A stretch of 64,000 nt of DNA from JBBRMW01 sp965246845 (GCA_965246845.1 CBDFFR010000014.1:62001-126000), one strand, 5' to 3'. Counted from the first letter of the stretch, positions 40,296 to 49,908 are shown. Translations and numbers: made by a program. Notes: generated by a model not told the origin, from the letters alone.

Positions 40296-43028
40296 TCAGG
40301 CGCCCGAACCGCGTAACTCGGTGAGGGTGTTTTCTATTTGCGCATTGGTCGCGCCGCTCCGTCTCATCATTGCCCTTACACCGACTTCACCTTCCGCTCT
40401 ATAAATCGCTGTAATGCGGTGAAGAAATATCTGTTCCTCGTCTCCAGAGCTACCACTGTCACGTTCCTGTTTCCATTCTTCCAAATAACTCATATAGATA
40501 GTTAGATCAGGATGACGACTTTGTTTTGTAAGAACAACAGCGTGTTCTTCATAGTTTATTGCTTCGTCCAATTTTCCTTGCTGCTTGTAGATAGAGGCAA
40601 TATTGCCATACAAGGCTGCTTCAATTACCCGGTCGCCTATTGCTGTTATTATGGGTAGGGCTTGATAATAAAAGTCTAATGCAGGCGCTAAGTCTTCGCG
40701 TGCCTGATATACGCTCCCAATATTATTAAGAACAGCCGCTTCAATATTGAGGTCGCTAATTGCGCGTGCAACCGTAAGTGCTTGCTGGTAGAAGTTAAGC
40801 GCTGCATCCAAGTTTTCAGTTAACCGATACACCATACCAATGTTGTTGAGGGTCGCCGCCTCACCTTGTAAATCTTCAATCTCATGCCGACCGATGAGTG
40901 CTTGATGGAAAAAATTTAGTGATGTACTCATATCTCCCATATTGAAATATAACGTGCCTATATTGTTGAGAGTAACTGCCTCGTCCTTTAGATTGTTTAA
41001 TGCCCTTTCAATCACCAAGCTCCGCTCATAGTAACGGAGAGCGTCGTTGTAATATCCCCACTCGTTATACCACAGTCCCAATCCATTGAGAAACAGTCCC
41101 TCACGACGAAGACCCGTTCCTTGTACCGCCGACAAGCCCGCCCATAACCAATTTCTTCCCTGCACTCCAATGTTACGACGAGAAATATAAATACCCACAT
41201 TTGCCACAAATTTAGCTGTTGTTTCACGCCACGCTTCCGGCACTTGGACCTTTTCTGCCTCAAACAACGCATCCTGTTTTGCGGGGTCATCCGTCCCGGT
41301 GAAACGTGCCACCAGCTCATCCCCAACCATTGCAACCTGCGGATAATCGGCAGAAAAGTTGTCCCACGTCTCAATCTTTTCATCTTGAAAGAGGTCGGCG
41401 GCAAAAGCAATCACATACCCATAATGACGCCGCTGCACATCCTCGAAATCGCCCGCCGTGCGCAACAATCCCCGCGCATACGCCCTCAAAACGCGGTGTT
41501 GCTGATAACGTCCCGGCTGGTTGGGCGCGTGTTCTAGTAGCCCTTCCAAGAGCAAAGTTTCGAGTGTCATTTCGTCGTCCACATCCCACAGTGCGTAAAG
41601 ATGTGCCTGGCTGAAACTGAGGTCCATCGGCAGTACACCGAGCATTTTGAATTGTTCACGTTGCGTCTCGGTCAAAATGTCGAGCGTTTGTTTGAGTGTG
41701 ATGCTGACGCTCTCCTCTTTGCTGTCGCCCTTGTCCAGTTGAATATCCGCAAAGGGGTCGCCTTCGCGCAGTCCGCGCCGCATGTCCTCGATCACTGCGT
41801 CGATCCCGCCCACCTTGCGCCGCCGTACCGCTCGCGCGGCTAATCTGAGCGAAAGCGGATAGCCGCCCAATACCTCGCTAAGGGTTGCTAGTTTGGGTAC
41901 ATCCGCATCGTTCAGCTTGCCCGCGCCATCCTGTTCGATCAGATTGCGTAGCATCGCCGCGCCCTCGTCCTTTGGCAGCTTGCCAAGCGCCAGATCGCCG
42001 CAGTCAAGGTCGATTGCTACATTCTCGCTGCGCGTCGTGACCAGCAGGTGCGCCTCATCCGGGACGGCTGCGCGCAACCGCTTCGCCAACGCGAGGCTTT
42101 CCGGCCACACATCATCGAGGATAAGCAAAATCGGCTCTCCGCACTGCAATTGCGCTGCTTCCGCGATGATGCGCTTCACCTGCGGCGCGAGTTTCGCGGC
42201 ATCCGCATCCGTCGGCAGGTCGATCCCCGCGAGGTCGCGCGCCCACCCACGCAGAGTCGCGCGTTCGGTTTCCTCGTTTGCGCCCTGCCCGATTTCTGCC
42301 CAAAGCATCAGCCCAAAACGGCGCTCATCAGCGTTTGCGAGCCGCTGCGCGAGCGCCTTTGCAAGCGTAGTTTTGCCCATGCCTCCGACTCCGCGCACCG
42401 CCGTCACCGCAACCGAGTTGCCCGCCGTGAGCCGCGTTTCCAGCTCCTTGAGGATTTCCGCACGTCCGGCGAAATACGGCGGTGGTGGCGGCACGCTTAC
42501 GCATTTGTATTGCGGCGTGACATTTTCCGGGTAGCGCTCCTTAAGAACCGTTGCGAGCGCGGCTGTGATCTGTTTGGCGAGATTATCTGGCGTGGTGAAG
42601 AACCCGACATGGTTGGCCTTCACGCGCTTTTTGAATTCGTCGAGCTGCGCCTGTTTGTCCATCTCCCATTTGGATTTCGGCCAACCAAAATCATCGCTCA
42701 TGATAAAGCACAGACGCGGGATCGGCTTGCCGCCGCGCTGCACCTCGCCCGCCCAATCATATTCAAGTTCGGTGATGCTCTTGCCGACGTAGCCGTCCGG
42801 CTGCCAGCCGTAACGATAGGCATAAATCCCGATGAAGATTTCGGAGTCGTCCACCATACGCTTGCACAGGTCCACCGGGTAATCGCCCGTGACGGGCCAA
42901 TGTTCCATGCCGTTCGGCTGGATTTTGAGTGTGGTCAATACCTTGATTACTTCTGTGCGGTACTCCGGCAGGTCAATACTCGTGCTGCTGATGAAGGCGT
43001 CGATGCGGTTTTTGTGCGGGGTCGGCAT
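40296..43028 (-). CDS. STAND NTPase: DUF4062, NB-ARC and TPR repeats
   Basis: The 910-residue protein has three parts. Residues about 8-165 are a DUF4062 domain (AFISSTSIDLPEYR, GIYAYRYGW, ITELEYDWA), a TIR-like sheet fold found in many defence STANDs. Residues about 185-540 are an NB-ARC ATPase: Walker A GVGGMGKTT at 213-221, Walker B LLILDDVW at 301-308, the sensor LLVTTRSENVA near 328 and GGYPLSLRLAA near 388. Residues about 650-870 hold five TPR repeats of 40 residues (VTLNNIGTLYFNMGDMSTSL and similar). STAND proteins switch on by ADP/ATP exchange when the repeats bind a ligand. A role in phage defence is inference. The TPR half is AT-richer than the ATPase half. Confidence 0.88.
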   Translation of the reverse strand: MPTPHKNRIDAFISSTSIDLPEYRTEVIKVLTTLKIQPNGMEHWPVTGDYPVDLCKRMVDDSEIFIGIYAYRYGWQPDGYVGKSITELEYDWAGEVQRGGKPIPRLCFIMSDDFGWPKSKWEMDKQAQLDEFKKRVKANHVGFFTTPDNLAKQITAALATVLKERYPENVTPQYKCVSVPPPPPYFAGRAEILKELETRLTAGNSVAVTAVRGVGGMGKTTLAKALAQRLANADERRFGLMLWAEIGQGANEETERATLRGWARDLAGIDLPTDADAAKLAPQVKRIIAEAAQLQCGEPILLILDDVWPESLALAKRLRAAVPDEAHLLVTTRSENVAIDLDCGDLALGKLPKDEGAAMLRNLIEQDGAGKLNDADVPKLATLSEVLGGYPLSLRLAARAVRRRKVGGIDAVIEDMRRGLREGDPFADIQLDKGDSKEESVSITLKQTLDILTETQREQFKMLGVLPMDLSFSQAHLYALWDVDDEMTLETLLLEGLLEHAPNQPGRYQQHRVLRAYARGLLRTAGDFEDVQRRHYGYVIAFAADLFQDEKIETWDNFSADYPQVAMVGDELVARFTGTDDPAKQDALFEAEKVQVPEAWRETTAKFVANVGIYISRRNIGVQGRNWLWAGLSAVQGTGLRREGLFLNGLGLWYNEWGYYNDALRYYERSLVIERALNNLKDEAVTLNNIGTLYFNMGDMSTSLNFFHQALIGRHEIEDLQGEAATLNNIGMVYRLTENLDAALNFYQQALTVARAISDLNIEAAVLNNIGSVYQAREDLAPALDFYYQALPIITAIGDRVIEAALYGNIASIYKQQGKLDEAINYEEHAVVLTKQSRHPDLTIYMSYLEEWKQERDSGSSGDEEQIFLHRITAIYRAEGEVGVRAMMRRSGATNAQIENTLTELRGSGA

Positions 43029-43130
43029 GGAGGTTCGCGCGCTCCTGTAGTGCGGAGAAGTATACTGTGAAGGGGCGTGGTTAGAAACCTTGCCCCTTCA
43101 CAGGAGCGCGCGGGGGCTGTAGCTTGCCCG

Positions 43131-43538
43131 TTATGCGCTGACTTTCGCACCTATTTGCCGCAGCAACCCGAACAGATCGAATTGCGTCCAGTCTTCGATT
43201 GCTTTGCCCTCCGCGAAGCGCCAGATGACGATCCCGCCGACCTCGATAGGGCGTCCGGTTGGTGCGATGCCCATAAAGTCCCCGGTGTGCGTGCCGCGTG
43301 CGATATAGCGTGTGATGACGACATCCTCCCCGGCGATGAGCTGATCTTCGACGGAGACGCGCGCATCGGGGAACGCGCTGCGCGTGAACGCGACGTTTTG
43401 CTTCGGTCCCGCCGGACCTGCGACCTTGCCGCTCAGGGTGAATTCCGGCGCGAAGATGTCATCTGCGAGCGCGAGATTGCCCGCCCAGCCTTCCTCGAAC
43501 CAGCGTCGCATCATGATTTTGTTGAGTTCTGCCGACAT
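43131..43538 (-). CDS. SnoaL-like ester cyclase family protein
   Basis: The 135-residue protein has the cone-shaped SnoaL/NTF2-like fold: MRRWFEEGWAGNLALADDIFAPEF, DVVITRYIARGTHTGDFMGIAPTGRPIEVGG (seen as separate TRYIARGTH and GIAPTGR pieces) and a final strand IVIWRFAEGKAIEDWTQFD. Members are often of unknown function, catalysing cyclisation or isomerisation of polyketide-like ligands or acting as binding proteins. The ATG at 43538 follows an AAAGGAATT site. It is the last gene of the MarR-SDR run. Confidence 0.85.
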   Translation of the reverse strand: MSAELNKIMMRRWFEEGWAGNLALADDIFAPEFTLSGKVAGPAGPKQNVAFTRSAFPDARVSVEDQLIAGEDVVITRYIARGTHTGDFMGIAPTGRPIEVGGIVIWRFAEGKAIEDWTQFDLFGLLRQIGAKVSA

Positions 43539-43610
43539 AGTAATTCCTTTCTGATGTGAACCTGAACGTGTTTTTGGACGGCAAGAATGCCGTCCTTACG
43601 GGTCGTTCGA

Positions 43611-44489
43611 TTAAACCAGAACAGCACGCCGCTCGGTGAGCGCCTGCACCTTCGCCAAAATCGCGTTCTGTGTGGCTTCATCGGCTATCGCGCGCGGCCA
43701 CGCAACCTGTTTGCTATTGGTGTTGAAGTAGACGCCGCTGACGCCTTCGACTTCTGGCGACGAAGCGAGATAGACGCTCGACCGCGCGGCCTTCGCTGCG
43801 GAGTCTTCGCCGCCATACAGCGTCCGGCTGAAAATCGGCCACGCGAGGCGCAGCACGCGCGGGAGGTACTTCGGCTGCATCGAGCGCGACATGTTGGTTT
43901 CCGCGTTGCCGGGATACGCCACATTCAGCGCCACGCCCGTCCCTTCCAACCGCTTTGCGAAGGCCGCGCTCATCGCCATCATCACGCGCTTGGCGTGCGA
44001 ATAGGTCATCAAGCCGACGTAGCTCTTTTCGGCTTGCAGGTTGTCGAGGTCGATAGCGCCACTCGGCAGCCCACCCGTAACGTTGATCACGCGCGCAGGA
44101 CGACTCGCCTTCAGGGTATCGAGCAACAGCGCAGTCAGCAGATAGGGCGCGATGACGTTTACGGCGAAGGTTGCTTCGATCCCGTCGGCAGTGAGGCGGC
44201 GCTCGCCTTCCATCAAGCCGACATTGTTGATCAGCACGTCCAGGCGCGGGTAGCGCGATTTGTAATCATTTACAAGCTGTTCGATCCCGGCCTGCACCGA
44301 GAGGTCAGCGAGCATCAATTCGACTGAACTGCTGCTGCTCGCTTGCTTGATTTGTGCTACGCCCTGTTCGCCGCGCGTGCGGTCGCGCCCGGTGACGATA
44401 ACGTGTGCGCCGAGTTTGGCGAGGCCGATGGCGGTATGCTTGCCGATGCCGCTGGTCCCGCCGGTGATGAGGATGGTTTTGTCTTTCAT
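43611..44489 (-). CDS. short-chain dehydrogenase/reductase (retinol-dehydrogenase-like)
   Basis: The 292-residue protein has a classical SDR fold: the NADP-binding TGGTSGIGKHTAIGLAKLG near residue 9, DVLINNVGLM, the Ser region RVINVTGG and the catalytic Tyr/Lys in TYSHAKR (YxxxK). The extended C-terminus resembles the retinol/WW-domain-oxidoreductase subgroup. Substrate unknown. I chose the ATG at 44489, behind an AAAGGATC site. It lies between the MarR regulator upstream and the SnoaL-like gene downstream, all on one strand, which suggests a MarR-controlled detoxification operon. Confidence 0.88.
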   Translation of the reverse strand: MKDKTILITGGTSGIGKHTAIGLAKLGAHVIVTGRDRTRGEQGVAQIKQASSSSSVELMLADLSVQAGIEQLVNDYKSRYPRLDVLINNVGLMEGERRLTADGIEATFAVNVIAPYLLTALLLDTLKASRPARVINVTGGLPSGAIDLDNLQAEKSYVGLMTYSHAKRVMMAMSAAFAKRLEGTGVALNVAYPGNAETNMSRSMQPKYLPRVLRLAWPIFSRTLYGGEDSAAKAARSSVYLASSPEVEGVSGVYFNTNSKQVAWPRAIADEATQNAILAKVQALTERRAVLV

Positions 44490-44558
44490 GGTCAACGATC
44501 CTTTTAGGCCACTAATCTTTCGGTAGCTAGTGATATGAATAAATAAAAGCGCGAATTC

Positions 44559-44999
44559 TTACTCGCAGGGATCGGAAATATTTTGTGCCATTTTGTGCAA
44601 CCATTCCTTGACGATAATCTGCTCGCTATCCGTCAACCCAACCAGTAAACAGGCTTGAATACGCTCCATTTTCACGCCGAGGTCATGTTCCAGCGCTTTG
44701 CCGCGCTCCGTCAGGAACAATTGCTTGATGCGCGCGTCGTGTGGACTGAGGCGGCGCTCCGCGAGTTCACGATCCGTCAGGCTGTCAATCACCCCGGTGA
44801 GCGTCGCAGAGGAGACGCGCAGCCGCGCTTGAAGCGCGCGTTGTTCGAGGCCGTCTTCTTGCCAGAGCTGGCAGAGGACCTCAAATTGCGCACTGCTCAA
44901 ATCTTCGCTCTCCATCGCCTCGTTCATGGTGCGGTCAGTCGCCAACCATGCACGGCGCAGCCAGAAGACGGGGCTTTCCAGATATTCCGTAAATTTCAC
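44559..44999 (-). CDS. MarR-family transcriptional regulator
   Basis: The 146-residue protein has the MarR winged helix: LSSAQFEVLCQLWQEDGLEQRALQARLRVSSATLTGVIDSLTDRELAERR is spread over about residues 34-84, with the wing around SPHDARIKQLFLTERG. MarR proteins are dimers that usually repress their own operon until a small ligand binds. The start is a GTG at 44999. It heads the run MarR, SDR, SnoaL and probably controls it. I could not mark a clean operator in the 60 bases upstream. Confidence 0.9.
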   Translation of the reverse strand: MKFTEYLESPVFWLRRAWLATDRTMNEAMESEDLSSAQFEVLCQLWQEDGLEQRALQARLRVSSATLTGVIDSLTDRELAERRLSPHDARIKQLFLTERGKALEHDLGVKMERIQACLLVGLTDSEQIIVKEWLHKMAQNISDPCE

Positions 45000-45062
45000 A
45001 GGCGATCCGTATTCGCTAGGTGGCTATAGAATATCACACCTGTTTTTGATTGTCAACAGCTT

Positions 45063-45157
45063 ACGCGGGGCTAAAGCCACCACGCTATTACGGTCCGGTG
45101 ACGATTACTTTGGGGAAATCAGACCGTAGCAGCCCGGTACATTCATGGCCGGGCGGC
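45063..45157. repeat. family B three-hairpin element (reverse orientation)
   Basis: Read on the minus strand it gives GCCCGGCCATGAATG, then a TACGGTC...GACCGTA stem and a GTGGCTTTAGCCCCGC end, matching the other copies. It lies between the divergent MarR gene and the end of the MFS/synthase gene. Confidence 0.75.
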
Positions 45158-45181
45158 GATCCGAACCTATACCGGATTGCG

Positions 45182-46789
45182 CTACTTCGTAAATTGTCCC
45201 GCCCCGCCATCGGTCAGGAAGTCGATCACCATCGAATCGACAATCGTTTCGACGGGCGCGCGGTCATCGGTGAAGAGGACATCGGAGCGCACCGTCGTCT
45301 TGAGGTTGGCGAGCGCTCCCTGCAACACGGCACGCACGGCGGGGTGTGCATCGGCAGGGAGCGCGGCGAAATTGGCAGCGAGGTTCGCGCCTGTCGTCTT
45401 TGCGTTGGTCGCGACGAGGACCGTATTGAACGAGCCGGGGACATCAATCGTGTACACATCCGTGAAGACGTGTGAAAGCGTATTCGTGATCGCTTCGACC
45501 AGCCGCCGATCCTCGCGCTTCGTCGTACTGTTATAGGTGCGTCCAACGTTGCTAATCACGACGCCTTGCGGGGTGAGGTGCGCGCGAACCTCTTCAAAAA
45601 ACTCAACGGTGGTCAGGTTCCACGGAACATACGGCACGCGGTACGCATCCAATCCCACCACATCATAGCGCTTGTCGGTCGCCTTGAACGCGAGCCGCCC
45701 ATCCTCGACGACGATGTTCAGATTCGGTTCGGTCATCTCGAAAAAGCGCTGCCCCGCCGTCACAATCGCCGGATCGATTTCGTAACCATCAATCGCGACC
45801 GGACCGAATGCCGCCGTATACTGCCGCGCGATGGTCCCCGCTGCGAGGCCGATCAGCGCGACCTGCTTGATCGACTTGCCATCGAAGGGCGGCGCATTGA
45901 AGAACGGCCCGGCCATAAAATAATCCCACGTCCGGTTATAGAAGAGTGCCTTCTCGTTCCATTGCGAATGGATGCCCTGCCCCTCGTTCAGGTAAAGCAG
46001 CCGCGTCCGCGTGCCATCGCGCTCCCTGTATTCGACCACCTGAATGTAATTGTAAGCAGACTCTTTCTCGTAAAGCAGCGTCGTCCCGTTCGGCGGCGGG
46101 CGTAGTGGACCGTTCAGCAGGAGCGCGGTGAGTGCCGTCAAGAGGATCGGCATCCACGCAAGGCGCAAGGCCGCGCCCCGGTTATGCAGCGCGAGGCCGA
46201 CCAGCGCGATCAGAAGCAGCAGCATACTAAAAATGAAGAAGGTCGTCGTCGTGCCGAGTTCAGGGATGGTATACAGCGCAGGGACGAACGTACCGACGAT
46301 GCTGCCCAGCGTCGAAATGGCGTACATGCGCCCGGCGATATTCCCGGCGGCGGCGACATCGCGCAGCGCCAGCCGGATCGCGAACGGCGAGACGCAGCCG
46401 AGCAGCGTCACCGGGACCGCGAACAAGACCATCACGACGACAAAACCGCCGACCGCCGCGCCTGCCCGGAACGCGACCATCGCGGACCCCGCGCTGCCGA
46501 GCAGCGGACGCGCGATCACGGGCATCAGACCGCCCGCGAAGGCTCCCCACGCGACGATCTGGTACAGGACGCTCAGGCGCGGCGCGCGGTCCGACCAGCG
46601 CCCGCCGAGGAAGTAGCCCGCCGTCAGGTACACCAGCGTCAGCCCCAGAATGCTCGCCCAGACCGGGTTGCTCGTGCCGAAGACGTAGCCGAGCAGCCGC
46701 GACGCGGTGATCTCAATCGCGAGCGTACACATCCCGGATGCGAAGACGAGCAGGTAAAGCATCCAGCGGCGAGATTCGTTTGCCGTCAA
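45182..46789 (-). CDS. fused MFS-type membrane protein/spermidine-synthase-like protein
   Basis: The 535-residue protein has about seven to eight membrane helices in its first 230 residues (for example YLLVFASGMCTLAIEITASRLLG) and then a Rossmann-like methyltransferase domain of the spermidine-synthase type: IKQVALIGLAAGTIARQYTAAFG, VAIDGYEIDPAIVTAGQRFF, VEDGRLAFK and YDVVGLDAYRVPYVP. The family is usually annotated as a fused MFS/spermidine synthase, but polyamine synthesis has not been shown for most members. The start is a TTG at 46789 behind a GGTGAGATC site. It lies 12 bases after murJ. Confidence 0.85.
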   Translation of the reverse strand: MTANESRRWMLYLLVFASGMCTLAIEITASRLLGYVFGTSNPVWASILGLTLVYLTAGYFLGGRWSDRAPRLSVLYQIVAWGAFAGGLMPVIARPLLGSAGSAMVAFRAGAAVGGFVVVMVLFAVPVTLLGCVSPFAIRLALRDVAAAGNIAGRMYAISTLGSIVGTFVPALYTIPELGTTTTFFIFSMLLLLIALVGLALHNRGAALRLAWMPILLTALTALLLNGPLRPPPNGTTLLYEKESAYNYIQVVEYRERDGTRTRLLYLNEGQGIHSQWNEKALFYNRTWDYFMAGPFFNAPPFDGKSIKQVALIGLAAGTIARQYTAAFGPVAIDGYEIDPAIVTAGQRFFEMTEPNLNIVVEDGRLAFKATDKRYDVVGLDAYRVPYVPWNLTTVEFFEEVRAHLTPQGVVISNVGRTYNSTTKREDRRLVEAITNTLSHVFTDVYTIDVPGSFNTVLVATNAKTTGANLAANFAALPADAHPAVRAVLQGALANLKTTVRSDVLFTDDRAPVETIVDSMVIDFLTDGGAGQFTK

Positions 46790-46801
46790 ACTGATCTCAC
46801 C

Positions 46802-48409
46802 CTATAGTGCGCTTTCTGAACGGCGGCGCGCGGCGATCATGCGCAGGACGTGGTTCAATTCGTCGCTGCGTAGTAAATAATTCACAAGGATGAACGCCGC
46901 GCCCCCAACGCCCGTGAGCAGACCGATACGGATTATGTCGTTGCCTTTGCTGCCGCCGATGCGGTTGAGGACGACACTCGCGGCGAGCATCGCGGCGGTG
47001 AGCGCAAGCGAGGCAATGGCCGTCTTCGTGATGGTCGCTATCAGCGCGCCCTCGTGAATGCCGTTCCAGCGCCGCCGCAGGATGAGCAGCAGCGCTAGTA
47101 GCTCGACCGTGACCGCAACCGTATTGGCGAGAGCCAATCCCGGTACGCCAAGCGCGCCCGGTCGCGTCAGGGCATACGCAAGCGCGATGTTGACAATAGC
47201 AGAGAGCAGCGCGACGAAGAGCGGCGTCACGGTGTCCTTATCGGCGTAGAAGCTGCGCGCTACAATCTCGACCGCGCTGTGGACGATCACGCCCGGCGCG
47301 AAGAACACGAGGACACTATAAATCAGGCTCGCGCCCGCGTCGTCGAGCTGGCCGCCTTCGAGCAACCCGACGGTTGGACGCCCGACCAGCACCAAAAGGA
47401 ACGCCGCCGGGATCGCCGCGAAAAGGATATAGCGCAATGCGCCGCTCATCGCGTTTCGTTTGCCCTCGCTGTCGCCCGCCGCACTGAGCGCGGCCAGCGT
47501 CGGGAAGATGACGATACCCAGTGCGGTTCCGATCAGCGTTTCGGGAAACTGCATCAGCCGCCATCCCCAATTGAAGGCAGAGACCGCGCCCTCGCCAATC
47601 CCATTCGCGAAATAGACCGCGACGAGCAGGTTCAGGTTGAGCAGCGCGAGTCCAATCGCGCGCGGGATCATCAACGCGATCACGCGCCGGAAGGTCGGGT
47701 CGCGCCAATTGAGGAACGGACGCCAGCGCATTTTATAGAAGATCAGGCCGGGGACCTGTATCAGAAAATGCGCTGCCGCGCCCAGTACCGCGCCGTAGGC
47801 AAGCCCACGCACGCCAAAGCGCGGGGCGAGGAATACGATCCCGAATAGCAGCGCGAGGTCATAGAGCAGCGGCGCGGCGGCGGGTAACAGAAAATGCTGG
47901 TGACTCTGCAAAATGCCGATACTCAAGCCGCTCATGCAGAAGATAATCAGGCTGACCAGCAGGATACGCATCAGATCGACGGTCTGCGCTTGCAGGAGCG
48001 GCGTCATCTTCGGGGCGAGCGACCCAATCAGCGATGGCGCGGCAAGGAACACGATCCCGCTGATGAACAACGCGGCGAGCAGCACCGTGTTCAGCACGTT
48101 CGAGGCCAGTTCCCACGCCTGTTCGCGTTTGTCCTGTGCGAGCAGCCCGCCAAACATCGGGATGAAGGCATAACTGAGCGCACCACCCGCGATCAGGTTG
48201 AAAATCTGCTCAGGGATCGTGTTTGCGGTCACGAATGAATCATAATCCGCACTAAGGCCGAACTGACGCGCAATCAAAAACGTCTGGCCGAGGCTGACGA
48301 CTTTCGAGCCAAGCGAGAACGCCACCACAATCGCGGTCGAGCGCATGATCCGGCCAAGTGTCGGACGGATTGCGGGCGTAGTTGCGGCAGGCGTGCGGGT
48401 CGTCGTCAC
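46802..48409 (-). CDS. murJ: MurJ-type lipid II flippase
   Basis: The 535-residue protein has about 14 membrane helices in MVF/MurJ order. The start GRIMRSTAIVVAFSLGSKVVSL, then RQFGLSADYDSFVTANTIPEQIFNLIAGGALSYAFIPMF (seen as the AYDSF-like and GGALSYAFIPM motifs), a central FNWGWRLMQFPETLIGTALG and a late ARSFYADKDTVTPL are all typical. MurJ carries lipid II to the outer face of the membrane for peptidoglycan synthesis. The GTG at 48409 overlaps the stop of the peptidase gene by 4 bases. Confidence 0.92.
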   Translation of the reverse strand: MTTTRTPAATTPAIRPTLGRIMRSTAIVVAFSLGSKVVSLGQTFLIARQFGLSADYDSFVTANTIPEQIFNLIAGGALSYAFIPMFGGLLAQDKREQAWELASNVLNTVLLAALFISGIVFLAAPSLIGSLAPKMTPLLQAQTVDLMRILLVSLIIFCMSGLSIGILQSHQHFLLPAAAPLLYDLALLFGIVFLAPRFGVRGLAYGAVLGAAAHFLIQVPGLIFYKMRWRPFLNWRDPTFRRVIALMIPRAIGLALLNLNLLVAVYFANGIGEGAVSAFNWGWRLMQFPETLIGTALGIVIFPTLAALSAAGDSEGKRNAMSGALRYILFAAIPAAFLLVLVGRPTVGLLEGGQLDDAGASLIYSVLVFFAPGVIVHSAVEIVARSFYADKDTVTPLFVALLSAIVNIALAYALTRPGALGVPGLALANTVAVTVELLALLLILRRRWNGIHEGALIATITKTAIASLALTAAMLAASVVLNRIGGSKGNDIIRIGLLTGVGGAAFILVNYLLRSDELNHVLRMIAARRRSESAL

Positions 48410-49908
48410 GGAGCAGCCTGCTTCGCGGCGACGGGTGGCTGGAAGGTCCCATTCTGTACCTGCGCGAGCGCATCCGCGGCGGAAGAGAAGTTCGGGTTGA
48501 ACTTCAATACGGCTTTGAAGTCGATAATCGCGCTCGGCTTGTCCCCCGTTGCAGCCGAAACCATCCCGCGCCAATACTGAGCCTCTTCGATGGGCGCATT
48601 AGCAAGCGTGACATTAGCCAAGACGCGCACATCTTCGTAGTACCCCATTTTGTAATACGCCTCGAAGACGTAGAACTGATACCAGAAGAATCGCCAGGGA
48701 AGTTGTATCCCGGTGTTACGGCTCTTGTCGAACACCGTGATCGCGCGCCGATAGTCGCCAATTTGCGTGAGTGCTGACCCGAAATTGTGCCACGCGAACG
48801 GGTTTTCGGGGTCCTGTTTGACCTCCTGCTGCGCGAATTCGACGGCGTGCCGCAGGTTGTAGGACGGATCGGCATCCGGTCCGAGGATCGCAGCCAGTTC
48901 CATTTCGCGTTCGCGCGGATAGACAACGATGTACAGGCGGTTGAAATGCTGCCAGCGCTTATCCAGATCGTCGTATTTTTCCTGCTGGCCGAGTCCATCC
49001 GCGCCGAAGCCGAGGTTGGTATCGCCGCCGTACATGATTTGCGCGGTGTCGTCGTAGCCGAGGACAGTCAGATAATGCCCCGCCCAGCCATCCGCGAGGT
49101 TGTAGCCCGTCTCCATAATCACGCCGAAATTATTGGAGACGAGGCGCTTGATCAGGTGCAGCGTACCGACCACGCGCACAAGGGATTTCACGCCCGTTTT
49201 GTTCAGAACGAAGTTGACCAGTTCACGCGGCGAAACGTTGCGGTCGTCGGCGTTTGGCTTGATCGCGGTGCGCGCATCGTCTTCGTTGCCGCTCCACCCG
49301 TAATATTGCAGCACCTGCGTCAGGTTGGCAGGTCCGCAGTCGTTCCACTTCTGATAAACGCGCTTGATCCCGGTCAGGTGATAATTGACCGGGAGCGGTG
49401 GCTCGGTCGGGGTGGGCGGGTTGGTCGGGATCGCGGTCGGGAGCGAAGTCGGCGTAGGCTGCGGGGTGCTGGTCGCAGCGACGGCGACCACCTGACCAAG
49501 CAGCGGGGTTGGCGTGATCGTACTGAGCAGCGAGGTCGGCTCCGGCGAGGACGTGAAGGTCACGGTCGGCGTCGGAGTCTCGGTCGTGACGAGCGCGACA
49601 CTGAGCATCGCGGCGATCTGCGTCTCATCCACCGATTGCGCGGTCGGGAGCGTGGTCGCGCGGTACACGCGCGTCGGGCGCAGCGTGCCGAGGACCGGGA
49701 TTTTCTCCGCGAGGCGCGATTGATCTTCCGGCGGCAGGCTGCGGAAGGCAATTGGCAGGATAATCAGCCCGGCCAGCACCACGCCGGAAATGAGGATCAT
49801 GCTCACGCCGAGACAGCCCAAGCCCCATTTGACCCAGTTCAAACCGCGCGGGTGGTCCACCTGCGGCTCTGCGAAAACTTCCGGCGCTCTTTCCAGTACA
49901 TCGCTCAT
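48406..49908 (-). CDS. membrane-anchored C39-like cysteine peptidase with TPR region
   Basis: The 500-residue protein has one membrane helix (about residues 30-55) and a long Thr/Pro/Ser linker (about 95-185, e.g. TPTPTVTFTSSPEPTS). It then has a papain-like C39_2 domain with the catalytic Cys in KWNDCGPANLTQVLQYYGW, His in GWAGHYLTVLGYDD and a following Asp/Asn region. The last 130 residues form TPR-like helices (NPFAWHNFGSALTQIGDYRRAI). The peptidase must lie outside the membrane. The ATG at 49908 is behind GGGAGTCC. It is followed by murJ with a 4-base overlap, so it may act on the wall or envelope proteins. Confidence 0.82.
   Translation of the reverse strand: MSDVLERAPEVFAEPQVDHPRGLNWVKWGLGCLGVSMILISGVVLAGLIILPIAFRSLPPEDQSRLAEKIPVLGTLRPTRVYRATTLPTAQSVDETQIAAMLSVALVTTETPTPTVTFTSSPEPTSLLSTITPTPLLGQVVAVAATSTPQPTPTSLPTAIPTNPPTPTEPPLPVNYHLTGIKRVYQKWNDCGPANLTQVLQYYGWSGNEDDARTAIKPNADDRNVSPRELVNFVLNKTGVKSLVRVVGTLHLIKRLVSNNFGVIMETGYNLADGWAGHYLTVLGYDDTAQIMYGGDTNLGFGADGLGQQEKYDDLDKRWQHFNRLYIVVYPREREMELAAILGPDADPSYNLRHAVEFAQQEVKQDPENPFAWHNFGSALTQIGDYRRAITVFDKSRNTGIQLPWRFFWYQFYVFEAYYKMGYYEDVRVLANVTLANAPIEEAQYWRGMVSAATGDKPSAIIDFKAVLKFNPNFSSAADALAQVQNGTFQPPVAAKQAAP

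Noticed and set aside
43069..43105. Further family A unit before the STAND gene
   Set aside because: GAAGGGGC and GCCCCTTC arms pair, but the core word differs, so I do not count it as a certain member.
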